Positions 16,257-24,383 of a stretch of 29,322 nt of DNA are shown piece after piece. The notes under the pieces are model-generated. The model did no database searches. It was not told the DNA's origin and saw only the letters and a program-made list of their open reading frames with translations. A program made the position numbers and the translations under genes. Source of the DNA: Arthrobacter sp. (lineage in GTDB: Bacteria; Actinomycetota; Actinomycetes; Actinomycetales; Micrococcaceae); the NCBI GenBank assembly GCA_025464925.1, contig JAODMS010000166.1:1-29322 (forward strand), in the 5' to 3' direction. Within the stretch, counting starts at the first letter, position 1. Each line of letters begins with the position of its first letter.

Positions 16257-17753
16257 GTGGAAGATTGGCAAACACTCGGCATCACTGCGGGGGTGATCCT
16301 CGGCATCGTCGTCATGATCCTTCGTCTCCGGATCAATCCGGCGTTGTCGCTGGTAATAGGAGCGACAGTCCTTGGGCTCATGACCGGCCTTGGAGCGGCC
16401 GAAACCACGAAAACGGTGATGACAGGCTTCGGCGACATCATGACGAAAGTCGGGCTGCTCATCGCCTGGGGCGTCCTGATGGGGGCCATCCTGAATGAAA
16501 TGGGAGCCATTTCGAAGCTGGTCGATAAACTGCTTCACATCTTCGGACCCAAGGGCGTGCCGTACGCACTCGGACTGACAATCGGCACGCTGCTGCAATC
16601 GATTTTCCTTGACGTGCTCCTGGTGATGAGCGCTCCGCTGGCGCGCAGGATCGCCCCGAAACTGGGCAAGTTCGGTACCGCGAAAATGGCAACCGCCATG
16701 GCCATCAGCCTGGAGTGCGGCATCGTACTGATGGTCCCCGGGGTCGCCACTGTTGCCCTCGCCGGCCTTCTCCAGGTCCCATTGGGGGAAATGCTCATCT
16801 TCGGCCTGCTGGTGATCATCCCCACGATCCTCGTATCGATCTTCATCATGAACTACTTCATCCAGCGCGGGCTGTGGAAGACGGAGACCGACGAGGAGCA
16901 GGCGGTGGCGGAATCCCCGGAGTTGGAAGACGTCGACGGGATGGTTGTCCACACCGTCTCGCACCTACATGAACACGACGGGGCCGGACACGGAAAGAGC
17001 TCCCCGCACGCTGTTGTTCAGGGTGGCGGCACGGAACGCACCGTGACTTCGAGCCGGGTGGGACTGTTGCCCCATGACGTACGCGAACCCGGGACCAGGG
17101 CCACCCGGGAGCCGGGGCTCCTGCTGATGTTCGGGCCCATGCTCGTTTCGCTCGTGCTTATCGCTTCCGGCGCCTTTCTGAAAATGGCCGGCTCCACCTC
17201 GGAGGTCACCACGTTCCTGGCAACCCCGGTGGTTGCACTGCTCATCGGCCTGCTGGGAACCAGCATCGTGGCACGGCTGACGATCGGCACCAAGCGGGTC
17301 GAGGCGGCCGTCGCGAACGGCTTTAAGGAATCCGGACAGATCCTGATCCTGACCGGCGCCGGCGGATCACTCGCAGCCATGGTGGCGACCAGCGGCATGG
17401 GAGAAATCCTAGGAAAGTACTTCTCCGCTTCGGCAGTGGCCCCGCTCTTCGTGGTCTGGGCCATCGCCGCTGTCCTGCACATCGCTGTCGGCTCCGTATC
17501 GATTTCGGCAATCACCGCTGCCGGGCTGCTCGCCCCGATCGCACCGGCGCTGGGGATCAACCCGGTGCTGCTGGCGTTGGCAGCCGGCGCCGGATCACTG
17601 TTCGTCGTCCACGTCACGTCCAACACATTCTGGCTGCTGCAGTCCATGCTCGGCCAAACCACCCGCGGAACCCTGAAAAGCTGCACCCTGGGCGTCTCCC
17701 TTGCCTCCGTCGTGGCACTGGGCTTCACGCTCGTGTTGAGCATCTTCCTCTAA
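16257..17753 (+). CDS. GntP-family permease for a sugar acid or hydroxy-acid
   Basis: The product is a 498-residue integral membrane protein with about 12-13 helices of the GntP/ion-transporter superfamily. It shows LLIAWGVLMGAILNEMGAIS, ALGLTIGTLLQSIFLDVLLV and the late conserved VGSVSISAITAAGLLAPI. Family members import gluconate, glycerate or similar acids with protons. The central cytoplasmic loop (about residues 205-283) is unusually long and rich in Glu, His and Gly (VSHLHEHDGAGHG), which makes the protein about 50 residues longer than usual. The start is a GTG at 16257 with GGAGG eight bases upstream. It is the first gene of the CoA-transferase/lyase/dehydrogenase operon and should bring in that pathway's substrate. 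Confidence 0.88.
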   Translation: MEDWQTLGITAGVILGIVVMILRLRINPALSLVIGATVLGLMTGLGAAETTKTVMTGFGDIMTKVGLLIAWGVLMGAILNEMGAISKLVDKLLHIFGPKGVPYALGLTIGTLLQSIFLDVLLVMSAPLARRIAPKLGKFGTAKMATAMAISLECGIVLMVPGVATVALAGLLQVPLGEMLIFGLLVIIPTILVSIFIMNYFIQRGLWKTETDEEQAVAESPELEDVDGMVVHTVSHLHEHDGAGHGKSSPHAVVQGGGTERTVTSSRVGLLPHDVREPGTRATREPGLLLMFGPMLVSLVLIASGAFLKMAGSTSEVTTFLATPVVALLIGLLGTSIVARLTIGTKRVEAAVANGFKESGQILILTGAGGSLAAMVATSGMGEILGKYFSASAVAPLFVVWAIAAVLHIAVGSVSISAITAAGLLAPIAPALGINPVLLALAAGAGSLFVVHVTSNTFWLLQSMLGQTTRGTLKSCTLGVSLASVVALGFTLVLSIFL

Positions 17754-17769
17754 GAAAGAACTAAAGCCA

Positions 17770-19014
17770 ATGACAACTGACAACACCGTGTCCCCGTTGC
17801 GAGGCGTCCGCGTGCTGGAACTGGGCAACTACATCGCCGCCCCCACGGCCGGTCGCCTGTTGGCCGACTTCGGCGCCGAGGTCATCAAGGTAGAGCGCCC
17901 CCGTACCGGCGACGAGCTCAGGAATTGGAGACTGTACGCCGGGGACACCTCGATGCTTTACCGGACCATCAATCGAAACAAGAAATCCGTCGTCATCGAT
18001 CTGCGGACTGAGGAAGGCCGGGAACTGATCCTTGAACTGGCGGCGGCCTCGGACATCGTGCTCGAGAACTTCCGTCCCGGCACGCTGGAAAAATGGGGCC
18101 TCGGCCCGGAGGTCCTCAACGCAGCGAATCCAGAGCTGATACTGACCCGGATCTCCGCCTTCGGCCAGACCGGCCCGATGGCATCACGGCCAGGATTCGC
18201 AGCCGTCGCCGAGGCCTTCGGAGGCTTCCGCGAACTCGTCGGAGATCCTGACCGGCCTCCTGTGCGCGTCGGAGTCTCCATCGGCGACACCATCGCCGGC
18301 CTGTACGCGGCGTTCGGGTCCGTCATGTCCCTCTTCGAACGTGAGGCCAAGCGGGGAAAAACCCCCATACCATTGGCGCAGCGAATGATCGACGTCGCAT
18401 TGAACGAGGCGATGCTGTCGGTAACGGAGTCCCTGATTCCCGACCACACCGCCTTCGGCATCAACCGCCAACGGACCGGTGGACGCATGGAAGGCATCGC
18501 CCCCTCAAACGCATACCTCTGCATCGGCGGAAGCATCGTCGTCGCCGGTAACGGCGACGCCATCTTTAAACGCTACATGGACGTCATCGGGCGCCCCGAC
18601 CTCGGCATCGATCCTGAACTGCAGACGAACACAGACCGGTGGGTACGGCGGGACGAACTGGACCAGGCCATCGGGGACTGGGCCAAGAACCTTACGGTCA
18701 AGGAAGCCCTGAACACCCTCGATGCAGCAGGTGTGCCCGCCGGGCCCATCTACACGGCAGCCGACATCATTTCAGACACCCAATACGCCGCCAGGAACAT
18801 GATCCAACGCTTCGATGTCTCCACGGGCGAGGAAACCCTCACCAACGTCGCGTTCCCCGGAATCATCCCGGTCATCGGGGGACAGTCCCTGCCGATCAGA
18901 AACCTCGGCCCGGACCTCGGCGCGGACACAAGGGAAGTACTTGAACGGGTGCTGGGAAAAACGCCCGACCAGGCCAATTCGCTGATAGCAAAAATGGAAA
19001 TGGAAACAGTATGA
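17770..19014 (+). CDS. Family III (CaiB/BaiF) CoA-transferase
   Basis: The product is a 414-residue cytoplasmic enzyme of the formyl-CoA transferase type, moving CoA from a donor thioester to a carboxylic acid. The conserved start GVRVLELGNYIAAPTAGRLL and ADFGAEVIKVERP are present, as are NRNKKSVVIDL and VLENFRPGTLEKWGLG. The catalytic Asp is Asp173 in SIGDTIAGLYAAFG. The length is usual. It starts 17 bp after the permease stop and overlaps the lyase gene by four bases (ATGA). With an HMG-CoA-lyase-like enzyme next, it probably activates the imported hydroxy-acid so that it can be cleaved. The donor and acceptor are not known. Confidence 0.92.
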   Translation: MTTDNTVSPLRGVRVLELGNYIAAPTAGRLLADFGAEVIKVERPRTGDELRNWRLYAGDTSMLYRTINRNKKSVVIDLRTEEGRELILELAAASDIVLENFRPGTLEKWGLGPEVLNAANPELILTRISAFGQTGPMASRPGFAAVAEAFGGFRELVGDPDRPPVRVGVSIGDTIAGLYAAFGSVMSLFEREAKRGKTPIPLAQRMIDVALNEAMLSVTESLIPDHTAFGINRQRTGGRMEGIAPSNAYLCIGGSIVVAGNGDAIFKRYMDVIGRPDLGIDPELQTNTDRWVRRDELDQAIGDWAKNLTVKEALNTLDAAGVPAGPIYTAADIISDTQYAARNMIQRFDVSTGEETLTNVAFPGIIPVIGGQSLPIRNLGPDLGADTREVLERVLGKTPDQANSLIAKMEMETV

Positions 19015-19985
19015 ACACCAGTGGATATGATACTCAGTTGCGGGATGTGACCCTCCGGGACGGGCTGCAGCTCACCGGCGGCATGCTCTCCACCGAACGG
19101 AAGGCCTCGATCGTCCGCTCACTCCTGGCCGCCGGTGTGCCGGCCGTTGAAATCGGTTCAATGGCCCGGGCCGACCTTGTGCCACCAATGGCCAACACGA
19201 TTGAGCTCATTGGTGCCCTCAGCCCCGAAGAACTGGAAAAGTGCTGGATCTGGGTGGCCACCCCCGGACACGTGGCCAAGGCCGCGGCTGCCGGGGCGCG
19301 AAACTTCCAATACTGCCTCTCGGCGTCGGACTCGCACAACAAAGCGAACATCGGCCGCACCACAGATGAAAGCCTCGCTGCCCTGCCCCAGGCGGTGGAA
19401 TACACGCAGGCGGTCAACGGGCAGATTCAACTCTGCATCGCCACCTCGTTCACGTGTCCCTTCGAAGGAACGGTCCCGGAGGAGCGGGTGTTGTCCATAG
19501 CCAACGACCCGCGCGCTGAGGGCACCACCGACATCGTCTTGTGCGACACTCTCGGCCAGGCCATCCCCGCACAGGTTTCCCGGCTGATCTGGCGCGTCCG
19601 CGAAGAGTCCCCGGCGCGACGGATCGTCTACCACGGACACGACACCTGGGGGCTGGGGGTAGCAAACACCCTTGCCGCCATCCAGGCTGGGGCCGCCATG
19701 GTGGACGGCGCGCTGGGCGGTCTGGGCGGTTGTCCCTTTGCCCCGGGCGCCAGCGGAAACACCTCCAGCGAAGACATCCTGTTCGCCACCCGTCCCGAGT
19801 GGCTGACGGCAGAAAAATTCGCAGGAATAGTCGTCCTGTCCGAGAAGCTGCTCGCAGAACTTGGCGAACCCAACCGCTCAAAGGCCGCCCAGGGCGCCCG
19901 TTCCAAGGCCGCGGCCTTCGAATGGGTCGTTCCTTCAGACAGCACACCCTCTGACAACATGCCCTGCAGCACGGAAGGCAACTGA
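19011..19985 (+). CDS. HMG-CoA-lyase-family enzyme (3-hydroxyacyl-CoA or citramalyl-CoA lyase type)
   Basis: The product is a 324-residue TIM-barrel lyase. The family residues are present: Arg-Asp in TLRDGLQ near residue 17, the metal-binding HGHDTWG near 207, and the signature GLGGCPFAPGASGN with the catalytic-loop Cys near 242. The reaction class is metal-dependent cleavage of a 3-hydroxy-3-alkyl acyl-CoA to a short acyl-CoA plus an oxo-acid. It differs from standard HMG-CoA lyases near the N-terminus (LRDVTLRDG), so it need not act on HMG-CoA; citramalyl-CoA lyases of this family are a known alternative. It overlaps the CoA-transferase by four bases; the dehydrogenase starts two bases after its stop. 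Confidence 0.88.
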   Translation: MNTSGYDTQLRDVTLRDGLQLTGGMLSTERKASIVRSLLAAGVPAVEIGSMARADLVPPMANTIELIGALSPEELEKCWIWVATPGHVAKAAAAGARNFQYCLSASDSHNKANIGRTTDESLAALPQAVEYTQAVNGQIQLCIATSFTCPFEGTVPEERVLSIANDPRAEGTTDIVLCDTLGQAIPAQVSRLIWRVREESPARRIVYHGHDTWGLGVANTLAAIQAGAAMVDGALGGLGGCPFAPGASGNTSSEDILFATRPEWLTAEKFAGIVVLSEKLLAELGEPNRSKAAQGARSKAAAFEWVVPSDSTPSDNMPCSTEGN

Positions 19986-19987
19986 AC

Positions 19988-20977
19988 ATGGGCAACAACT
20001 TTCTGGTGACCACCGCCATCCCGGATCCCGGACTTCAGCTGCTTAGTGAGGCCGGGCAGGTGACTGTGCTGCCCGAACCTCCCGACTACCGGACGCTGGC
20101 GGCGCTGTGCGCCTCAGGCGATTTCGACGTCGTCCTCACCCAGTTGCGCGATGTGATCGACGCGCCACTGTTGGCCGGCGCCCGGGTGCGGGGCGTGTCC
20201 AACTTCGCCGTCGGGTACAACAACATTGATGTCGAAGCCGCCACGCGCTACGGGATTCTGGTGGGCAACACCCCCGGTGTGCTGACGGATGCGACGGCGG
20301 ACATCGCCATGCTGCTGATCCTCGGCACCGCCCGCCGGGTGGTGGAAGCGGACCGGCTTGTCCGCGACGGCCGGTTCCACGGCTGGGAGCCGGAGCTCCT
20401 TCTCGGCCGCGACGTCTCCGGCGCGGTGTTGGGCCTCGCCGGCTTTGGCAGGATTGCCCGCGCCACTGCCAAACGCGCCCTCGGCTTCGGCATGGAGGTC
20501 CTCTTCTCGCCGCGGCCGCCGGGCGAACGGCCCGTCAGCGACGAGGAACTCGGCGAGTTCGCGGGAAAGGTCCGGCAGGTGCGGTGGGACCAACTCGTCG
20601 AGCGCAGCGACTTCCTCTCCGTGCACGTGCCGCTAACTGACCAGACCCGGCACCTCGTCGACGCCGACGTGCTGCGGCGCATGAAGCCCGACGCCATTCT
20701 GATCAACACCGCCCGCGGGCCGATCGTGCACGAGGCCGCGCTGGTGGAAGCGCTGCGGGACCGCGTCATTGCGGGCGCTGGCCTGGACGTCTTCGAGGAT
20801 GAACCAAAGCTGGCATCCGGGCTGGCCGAGCTGCCCAACACGGTCCTGCTGCCCCACATTGGCAGCGCGACGGTGCCGGTCCGCAACGAGATGGCCCGGC
20901 TCAGCGCCCTGAACGCGGTGGCCATCGCCCAAGGGCGCCTACCGCCGCATGCCGTCAACCCCCTGGCCAAGGCATGA
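19988..20977 (+). CDS. D-2-hydroxyacid dehydrogenase (glyoxylate/hydroxypyruvate reductase-like)
   Basis: The product has 329 residues. A split substrate domain and a Rossmann domain are visible (LGLAGFGRIARATAKRALGF, about 148-167). The last Gly of the usual GxGxxG is Ala157, a tolerable change. The catalytic set is present: Arg243 in NTARGPIV, a Glu in DVFEDEP (268-273) and His290 in LLPHIGSAT. The segment VGYNNIDVEAATRYGI is typical of glyoxylate/hydroxypyruvate reductases of the GyaR/GhrB type. It reduces a 2-oxo-acid with NAD(P)H, which fits an oxo-acid released by the preceding lyase. It overlaps the broken glycerate kinase gene by four bases. Confidence 0.9.
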   Translation: MGNNFLVTTAIPDPGLQLLSEAGQVTVLPEPPDYRTLAALCASGDFDVVLTQLRDVIDAPLLAGARVRGVSNFAVGYNNIDVEAATRYGILVGNTPGVLTDATADIAMLLILGTARRVVEADRLVRDGRFHGWEPELLLGRDVSGAVLGLAGFGRIARATAKRALGFGMEVLFSPRPPGERPVSDEELGEFAGKVRQVRWDQLVERSDFLSVHVPLTDQTRHLVDADVLRRMKPDAILINTARGPIVHEAALVEALRDRVIAGAGLDVFEDEPKLASGLAELPNTVLLPHIGSATVPVRNEMARLSALNAVAIAQGRLPPHAVNPLAKA

Positions 20978-21364
20978 CGATTCTCGTTGCGTGCAGCGGC
21001 CCCCGCGACCCCGTATCCGCCAGCACCTCAGGGACCGGAATGATGGTGGCTGCTGCCGTCGACCCGGGGTGCCCGACACATCATGGTCGCGGCCGGCGGT
21101 TCCGCCACTACCGACGGAGGAGCCGGCGCCATCAAGGCCATTAGCGACGCCGGCGGCCTTAGGCGTGCCCGGATCACTGTCCTCTCCGATGTGACCACAT
21201 CGTTCCTGGACGCCCCGCATATTCGGACCCCGAAAGGGGCCGACGCGGTCTTGGACGCCGCGAACTTCGACCACTACCTGGAACGCGCTGACGCCGTCGT
21301 CGTCGGTGAGGGGCGGCTCGACACGCAGACCGGTGAAGGCAAGTGCCGGAGTCCATATAACTGA
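20974..21364 (+). pseudogene. Broken glycerate kinase gene
   Basis: The frame starting at 20974 overlaps the dehydrogenase stop (ATGA). It reads TILVACSG, then jumps straight to SGTGMMVAAAVDPG, a motif that lies about 100 residues into an intact enzyme. A frameshift near 21075 moves the match to another frame: ARHIMVAAGGSATTDGGAGA, then ARITVLSDVTTSFLDA. Next, TPKGAD is followed by a shortened section running to FDHYLERADAVVVGEGRLD, and the frame ends at 21364 without the C-terminal third. These are glycerate kinase family motifs. At least two deletions and one frameshift are needed, so it cannot be functional. Its former place after a glyoxylate/hydroxypyruvate-type reductase suggests the operon once fed glycerate into glycolysis. 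Confidence 0.82.
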
Positions 21365-21391
21365 ATGAGGCCTTGGTTGTCCCGGCGGGCG

Positions 21392-22183
21392 TCATGCCTC
21401 CCCGGGAAGCCTGCCCCCGATCAACCGGGTCATGTTCTCGGCTGTTGCAAGAAGCGGTTCCACCCATGTCTCGCAGATCTCGCGCGGCATGCGCAGAGTA
21501 GGTCCACTGATCGTCACTGCCCCCACCAGGGCGGCCGCGGAGTCGAAAACGGGGGCCGAAAGACCGGATGCGCCGTCTTCCCGCTCGCCCACTGTAATGG
21601 CAAATCCGTCTGTCCGGGTTCTCTTCACCGCAGACTCCAGATCTTCAGAACTGGTAATGGTGGAATCGGTGATCGACTCCAGTGGATCGCGCAAAACGGC
21701 GTCCATGAGCTCCGCATCCCAGGCCAGGAGGACCCGCCCGGCAGAACCTGCGTGGAGCGGGAGGATCTTGCCAAGATGCATCTCGCGGCGAAGGGCATGC
21801 CGCGTGTCTGCCAGGGCGACGCACACGCGGTAGTGCTGCTCTGCCTTGAAGAAGCACGTGGTTTCGCCAGTAGTGTCCCGCAGCGTCTTGAGCAAAGGGC
21901 CGATTATGTCCAGGACTTCCATTCCGCGGGTGGCGGGAGCCGCCCAATAAGCCATCCGCATACCGATGCGGTAAGCGTCCTCTTCCCGGTCCAGGAACCC
22001 CTGGGACGTCAGGTTAGTGACCAGGCGCTGAACCGTGGAGGTAGGCATTCCCGTGACCTCGCGGATCTCACCCAGCGACAGCACAGGTCTGGAGAGCGAG
22101 AAGGCATCCAGGATCGACGATATTTTCCCGAGGACAAGCAAAGTGTGGCTATTGGATTTGGCTGAAAGCTCGGCAACCGACAT
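21392..22183 (-). CDS. IclR-family transcriptional regulator
   Basis: The product is a 263-residue regulator. An N-terminal winged helix covers about 12-75 (ISSILDAFSLSRPVLSLGEI, GMPTSTVQRLVTNLTSQGFL). The C-terminal IclR effector domain follows, with LHAGSAGRVLLAWD and GLSAPVFDSAAALVGAVTIS typical of the small-molecule-binding fold. I chose the ATG at 22183, which gives the family length; no clear ribosome site precedes it, so translation may be leaderless, and the frame upstream to 22396 is unconserved. It ends 27 bp from the broken glycerate kinase and faces the GntP operon, which it probably controls through the palindrome at 16181-16206. That link is inferred. Confidence 0.9.
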   Translation of the reverse strand: MSVAELSAKSNSHTLLVLGKISSILDAFSLSRPVLSLGEIREVTGMPTSTVQRLVTNLTSQGFLDREEDAYRIGMRMAYWAAPATRGMEVLDIIGPLLKTLRDTTGETTCFFKAEQHYRVCVALADTRHALRREMHLGKILPLHAGSAGRVLLAWDAELMDAVLRDPLESITDSTITSSEDLESAVKRTRTDGFAITVGEREDGASGLSAPVFDSAAALVGAVTISGPTLRMPREICETWVEPLLATAENMTRLIGGRLPGEA

Positions 22184-22342
22184 AAGGCTTACGCTAGACG
22201 GTGCCTGCACCCCGGTCCAATCGCGTTCCGACGCCGCAGATGTTCTGCCGGGTGGCAGGCTGTCAGCCACGCTCCACCTCGAGCGGCCCAACGTCCCACA
22301 TCGACTGGAAGATTTGCGCGGCGCCCCTCCCATCCGCCGCCG

Positions 22343-22399
22343 GTGGAGGTCATCATCGTCGGCGAGGCCCTCATCGACATCGTGACATCCCACCATTGA
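22343..22399 (+). pseudogene. N-terminal stub of a PfkB-family sugar kinase gene
   Basis: A short plus-strand frame starting with GTG reads VEVIIVGEALIDIVTSHH and then stops. VIIVGEALIDIV is the characteristic first strand of PfkB/ribokinase-type carbohydrate kinases. Nothing downstream continues the fold, so only the first 15 or so codons appear to survive. The match is short, and chance resemblance cannot be excluded. Confidence 0.45.
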
Positions 22400-22418
22400 T
22401 AGCGCGGAAGGTCCACTG

Positions 22419-23156
22419 TCAACGCTCCAGCTTTGCCTGTCGGGAGGTCCAGTTCAGCTCGTGAAGTCGCTCAAAGCCGTCGAGGAGCAGATCGAGGGCG
22501 AACTCGAACTCAAACTGGTCGTCGCAGCCGTGCCCGATTATTGAGCCTTCATCGTGTGCCATCGACGTTGCGACCGCCACGATGTTCGGATAACGCTCCG
22601 ACATCTGCCTCAGCATGGCGGCCATCGCTTCCGGCGGCATATCGGGCTGCGCTTCCACGTTCTGACCTGCCGCGTCGTCGAACAACTCCTGGGTGAACCC
22701 CCACATGCGGCCGCCGAGAGTGTGCATGACGTGGTGGGTGAGGTCTACGGAAACACCGCCAGCCAGGAACATGCCGGTGAACGAATCCATGTAGCCAAGT
22801 ACAGCCGCTGTCCTGTTGGTGCGGGATTCGATGGCCCGCCGAGCCCAGGGGTGTCGCTGCAGCGCCCGTCTCGCCGAGAGCACCCTCAACCGGACCGTGC
22901 TCTTCCAGTCCGCATCGGGGACGGGAGGATCGATCTCGCCGATGATGACACCCACCATGCCGTCGAGAAGTTCCTCTTTGTTGGCGACGTGCTTGTACAA
23001 CGCCATCGGCACCACGCCGAGCTCCTGGGCGAGCCGGCGCATGCTGAGCGATTCCATGCCCACCTCATCGGCAAGCACCACGGCCGCGGCCAGCACGCGG
23101 TCCCGGCTCAGAGGGGTGCGGCGCTGGCCCTCCACCTGCTGGGACATCTGGACCAT
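22419..23156 (-). CDS. TetR-family regulator with TetR_C-type C-terminal domain
   Basis: The product has 245 residues. A helix-turn-helix lies at about 18-62 (VLAAAVVLADEVGMESLSMR, LAQELGVVPMALYKHVANKE), where ALYKHVANKEELLD is the typical end of the recognition helix in tetracycline-repressor-like proteins. A long helical ligand domain follows (about 75-230), with a tail FALDLLLDGFERL like the TetR_C group that handles antibiotics. It is divergent from the DUF2306 membrane protein, with 101 bp between starts holding two matching palindromes. It is therefore very likely a repressor of both genes. The ligand is not known. An alternative start three codons later (23147) is possible. Confidence 0.9.
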   Translation of the reverse strand: MVQMSQQVEGQRRTPLSRDRVLAAAVVLADEVGMESLSMRRLAQELGVVPMALYKHVANKEELLDGMVGVIIGEIDPPVPDADWKSTVRLRVLSARRALQRHPWARRAIESRTNRTAAVLGYMDSFTGMFLAGGVSVDLTHHVMHTLGGRMWGFTQELFDDAAGQNVEAQPDMPPEAMAAMLRQMSERYPNIVAVATSMAHDEGSIIGHGCDDQFEFEFALDLLLDGFERLHELNWTSRQAKLER

Positions 23157-23178
23157 CTACCTCTCTCGCGGCTTTCTA

Positions 23179-23207
23179 TTGACAAGTGTACTCCGTACAC
23201 CTAGCGT
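23179..23207 (+). promoter_or_regulatory. Sigma70-type promoter for the DUF2306 gene
   Basis: A consensus -35 TTGACA (23179-23184) is followed after exactly 17 bases by TAGCGT (23202-23207), four of six matches to TATAAT in the usual key positions. The first palindrome (23186-23200) fills the spacer, so a bound repressor would block RNA polymerase. The DUF2306 start lies about 50 bp downstream. Confidence 0.65.
23186..23200. promoter_or_regulatory. TetR operator copy 1
   Basis: GTGTACTCCGTACAC is a 15-bp palindrome with perfect 6-bp arms around TCC. It sits between the -35 and -10 boxes of the DUF2306 promoter and about 30 bp upstream of the TetR start. An almost identical copy lies 33 bp away (about three helical turns). 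Confidence 0.75.
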
Positions 23208-23218
23208 GGCCGCATCAG

Positions 23219-23233
23219 GTGTACGCCGTACAC
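23219..23233. promoter_or_regulatory. TetR operator copy 2
   Basis: GTGTACGCCGTACAC differs from copy 1 only at the first base of the central triplet (T to G). It lies just downstream of the -10 box, so two repressor dimers could bind the same face of the DNA around the transcription start. Confidence 0.75.
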
Positions 23234-23257
23234 TCCACATGAGCCGAGGATCACGCC

Positions 23258-23986
23258 ATGACAGCAGAACCCACCCGCGTCCCCGCGCCACAGCACCGCC
23301 GACGTGCTGATTGGCTCGTTCCGGCGGCATTGATCTTCCTCAGCCTTATTCCGACGATCGCCGGCGCGGCACGTATTACCGAGTTGGCGGGCGGCGGCCC
23401 CGTCAACTCGGAGAACGCACGGTTCTTTGCCTCGCCAGTCCCCGTGGTGACGCACATCATCGGCGCCACAGTATTCTCCCTGCTCGGGGCCTTCCAGTTC
23501 TTTCCCCCTCTTCGCAGGGGCAAGCGCAGCGGACCCAGCTGGCACCGCGTCGCCGGACGTGTTCTCGTGCCCGCGGGCCTGCTCGCCGCCCTTTCCGGCC
23601 TGTGGATGGCGGTCTTCTACGACCTCCCGCCCTCCGACGGGGAGATTCTTCTCATCCTTAGGCTGATCTTCGGCTCGGCCATGGTGGCGAGTATTGTCCT
23701 GGGGTTCCTCGCGGTGCGGCGCCGAGACTTTGCCCGGCACAGCGCCTGGATGACCCGCGGCTATGCAATCGGCCTCGGAGCGGGAACCCAGGCCGTGGTG
23801 ATGCTCCCCTGGCTGCTTCTTATCGGCCCCATCGGCGAGGTGACGCGGGCTGCACTCATGGGGGCATCATGGGTGCTCAACCTTGCGGTCGCGGAATACG
23901 TCGTCTACCGGCGGGAGCAGCGGGCCGGACAAGCGCCCCGACCATCCGGCCGGTCCATAAGGCCCTATGCGGGAGCTGCGCAATGA
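23258..23986 (+). CDS. DUF2306-family membrane protein
   Basis: The product is a 242-residue membrane protein with about six to seven hydrophobic segments. It has a conserved-looking core THIIGATVFSLLGAFQFFP, WHRVAGRVLVPAGLLAALSG and FARHSAWMTRGYAIGLGAGT. The conserved His residues (in THII, WHR, ARHSAW) next to membrane segments are typical of the DUF2306 family, which resembles heme-binding b-type membrane proteins; the function is not established. The C-terminus is basic. AGGA lies seven bases before the ATG. It is expressed from the TTGACA promoter and probably repressed by the divergent TetR protein, so it may respond to a toxic or signalling compound. Confidence 0.85.
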   Translation: MTAEPTRVPAPQHRRRADWLVPAALIFLSLIPTIAGAARITELAGGGPVNSENARFFASPVPVVTHIIGATVFSLLGAFQFFPPLRRGKRSGPSWHRVAGRVLVPAGLLAALSGLWMAVFYDLPPSDGEILLILRLIFGSAMVASIVLGFLAVRRRDFARHSAWMTRGYAIGLGAGTQAVVMLPWLLLIGPIGEVTRAALMGASWVLNLAVAEYVVYRREQRAGQAPRPSGRSIRPYAGAAQ

Positions 23987-24383
23987 GGGCTACTCCACCG
24001 AGGCGGTCCGCTGAGATGGAGGGTGCTCTGGAGCTGGCCCTGATTCTGAGACCAGTGGTGGGGCCAGCCATGGATGTCCACCTTGAGTGCCGACCTTGCA
24101 CGGCGCGGCCAGCAACATAGGACTGGTCTGAACCTCTAAGCAGTTCATTCAATCGGTCGTCTTAGACCGCATAGTTGCGAGTGCAGAAAATCCAAAGCTG
24201 TCCCTGTAAGCCTTGAACCAGTCAGGAATCGACGACTGTCGCTGGGCCCTTGCGACGGTCGGGGCGAAGCCCGGTGCCATCGGCGGCCGCCCATGGCAAG
24301 ATACCCGGCGGAGTGGGCTTCTATGAAGCCCCGGTTCGTCCTCAATGTGGGCCTGAACAGCACTGCGAAGATGGGGAGTGTCC
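23987..24383. other. About 400 bp without a supportable gene
   Basis: I see no convincing gene on either strand. A minus-strand frame ending at 24149 finishes with SSIPDWFKAYRDSFGFSALA, which has protein-like composition and might be the tail of a lost gene. Its upstream part lies antisense to the metallophosphoesterase signal region and looks random. The ribosome site GGGGAG for the next gene is at 24373-24378. Confidence 0.4.

Noticed and set aside
22201..22342. A PGG motif (DVLPGGRLSATL) suggesting more of the PfkB kinase
   Set aside because: It lies upstream of, not downstream of, the kinase first strand and in another frame, so it cannot be the kinase GG motif in its proper order.
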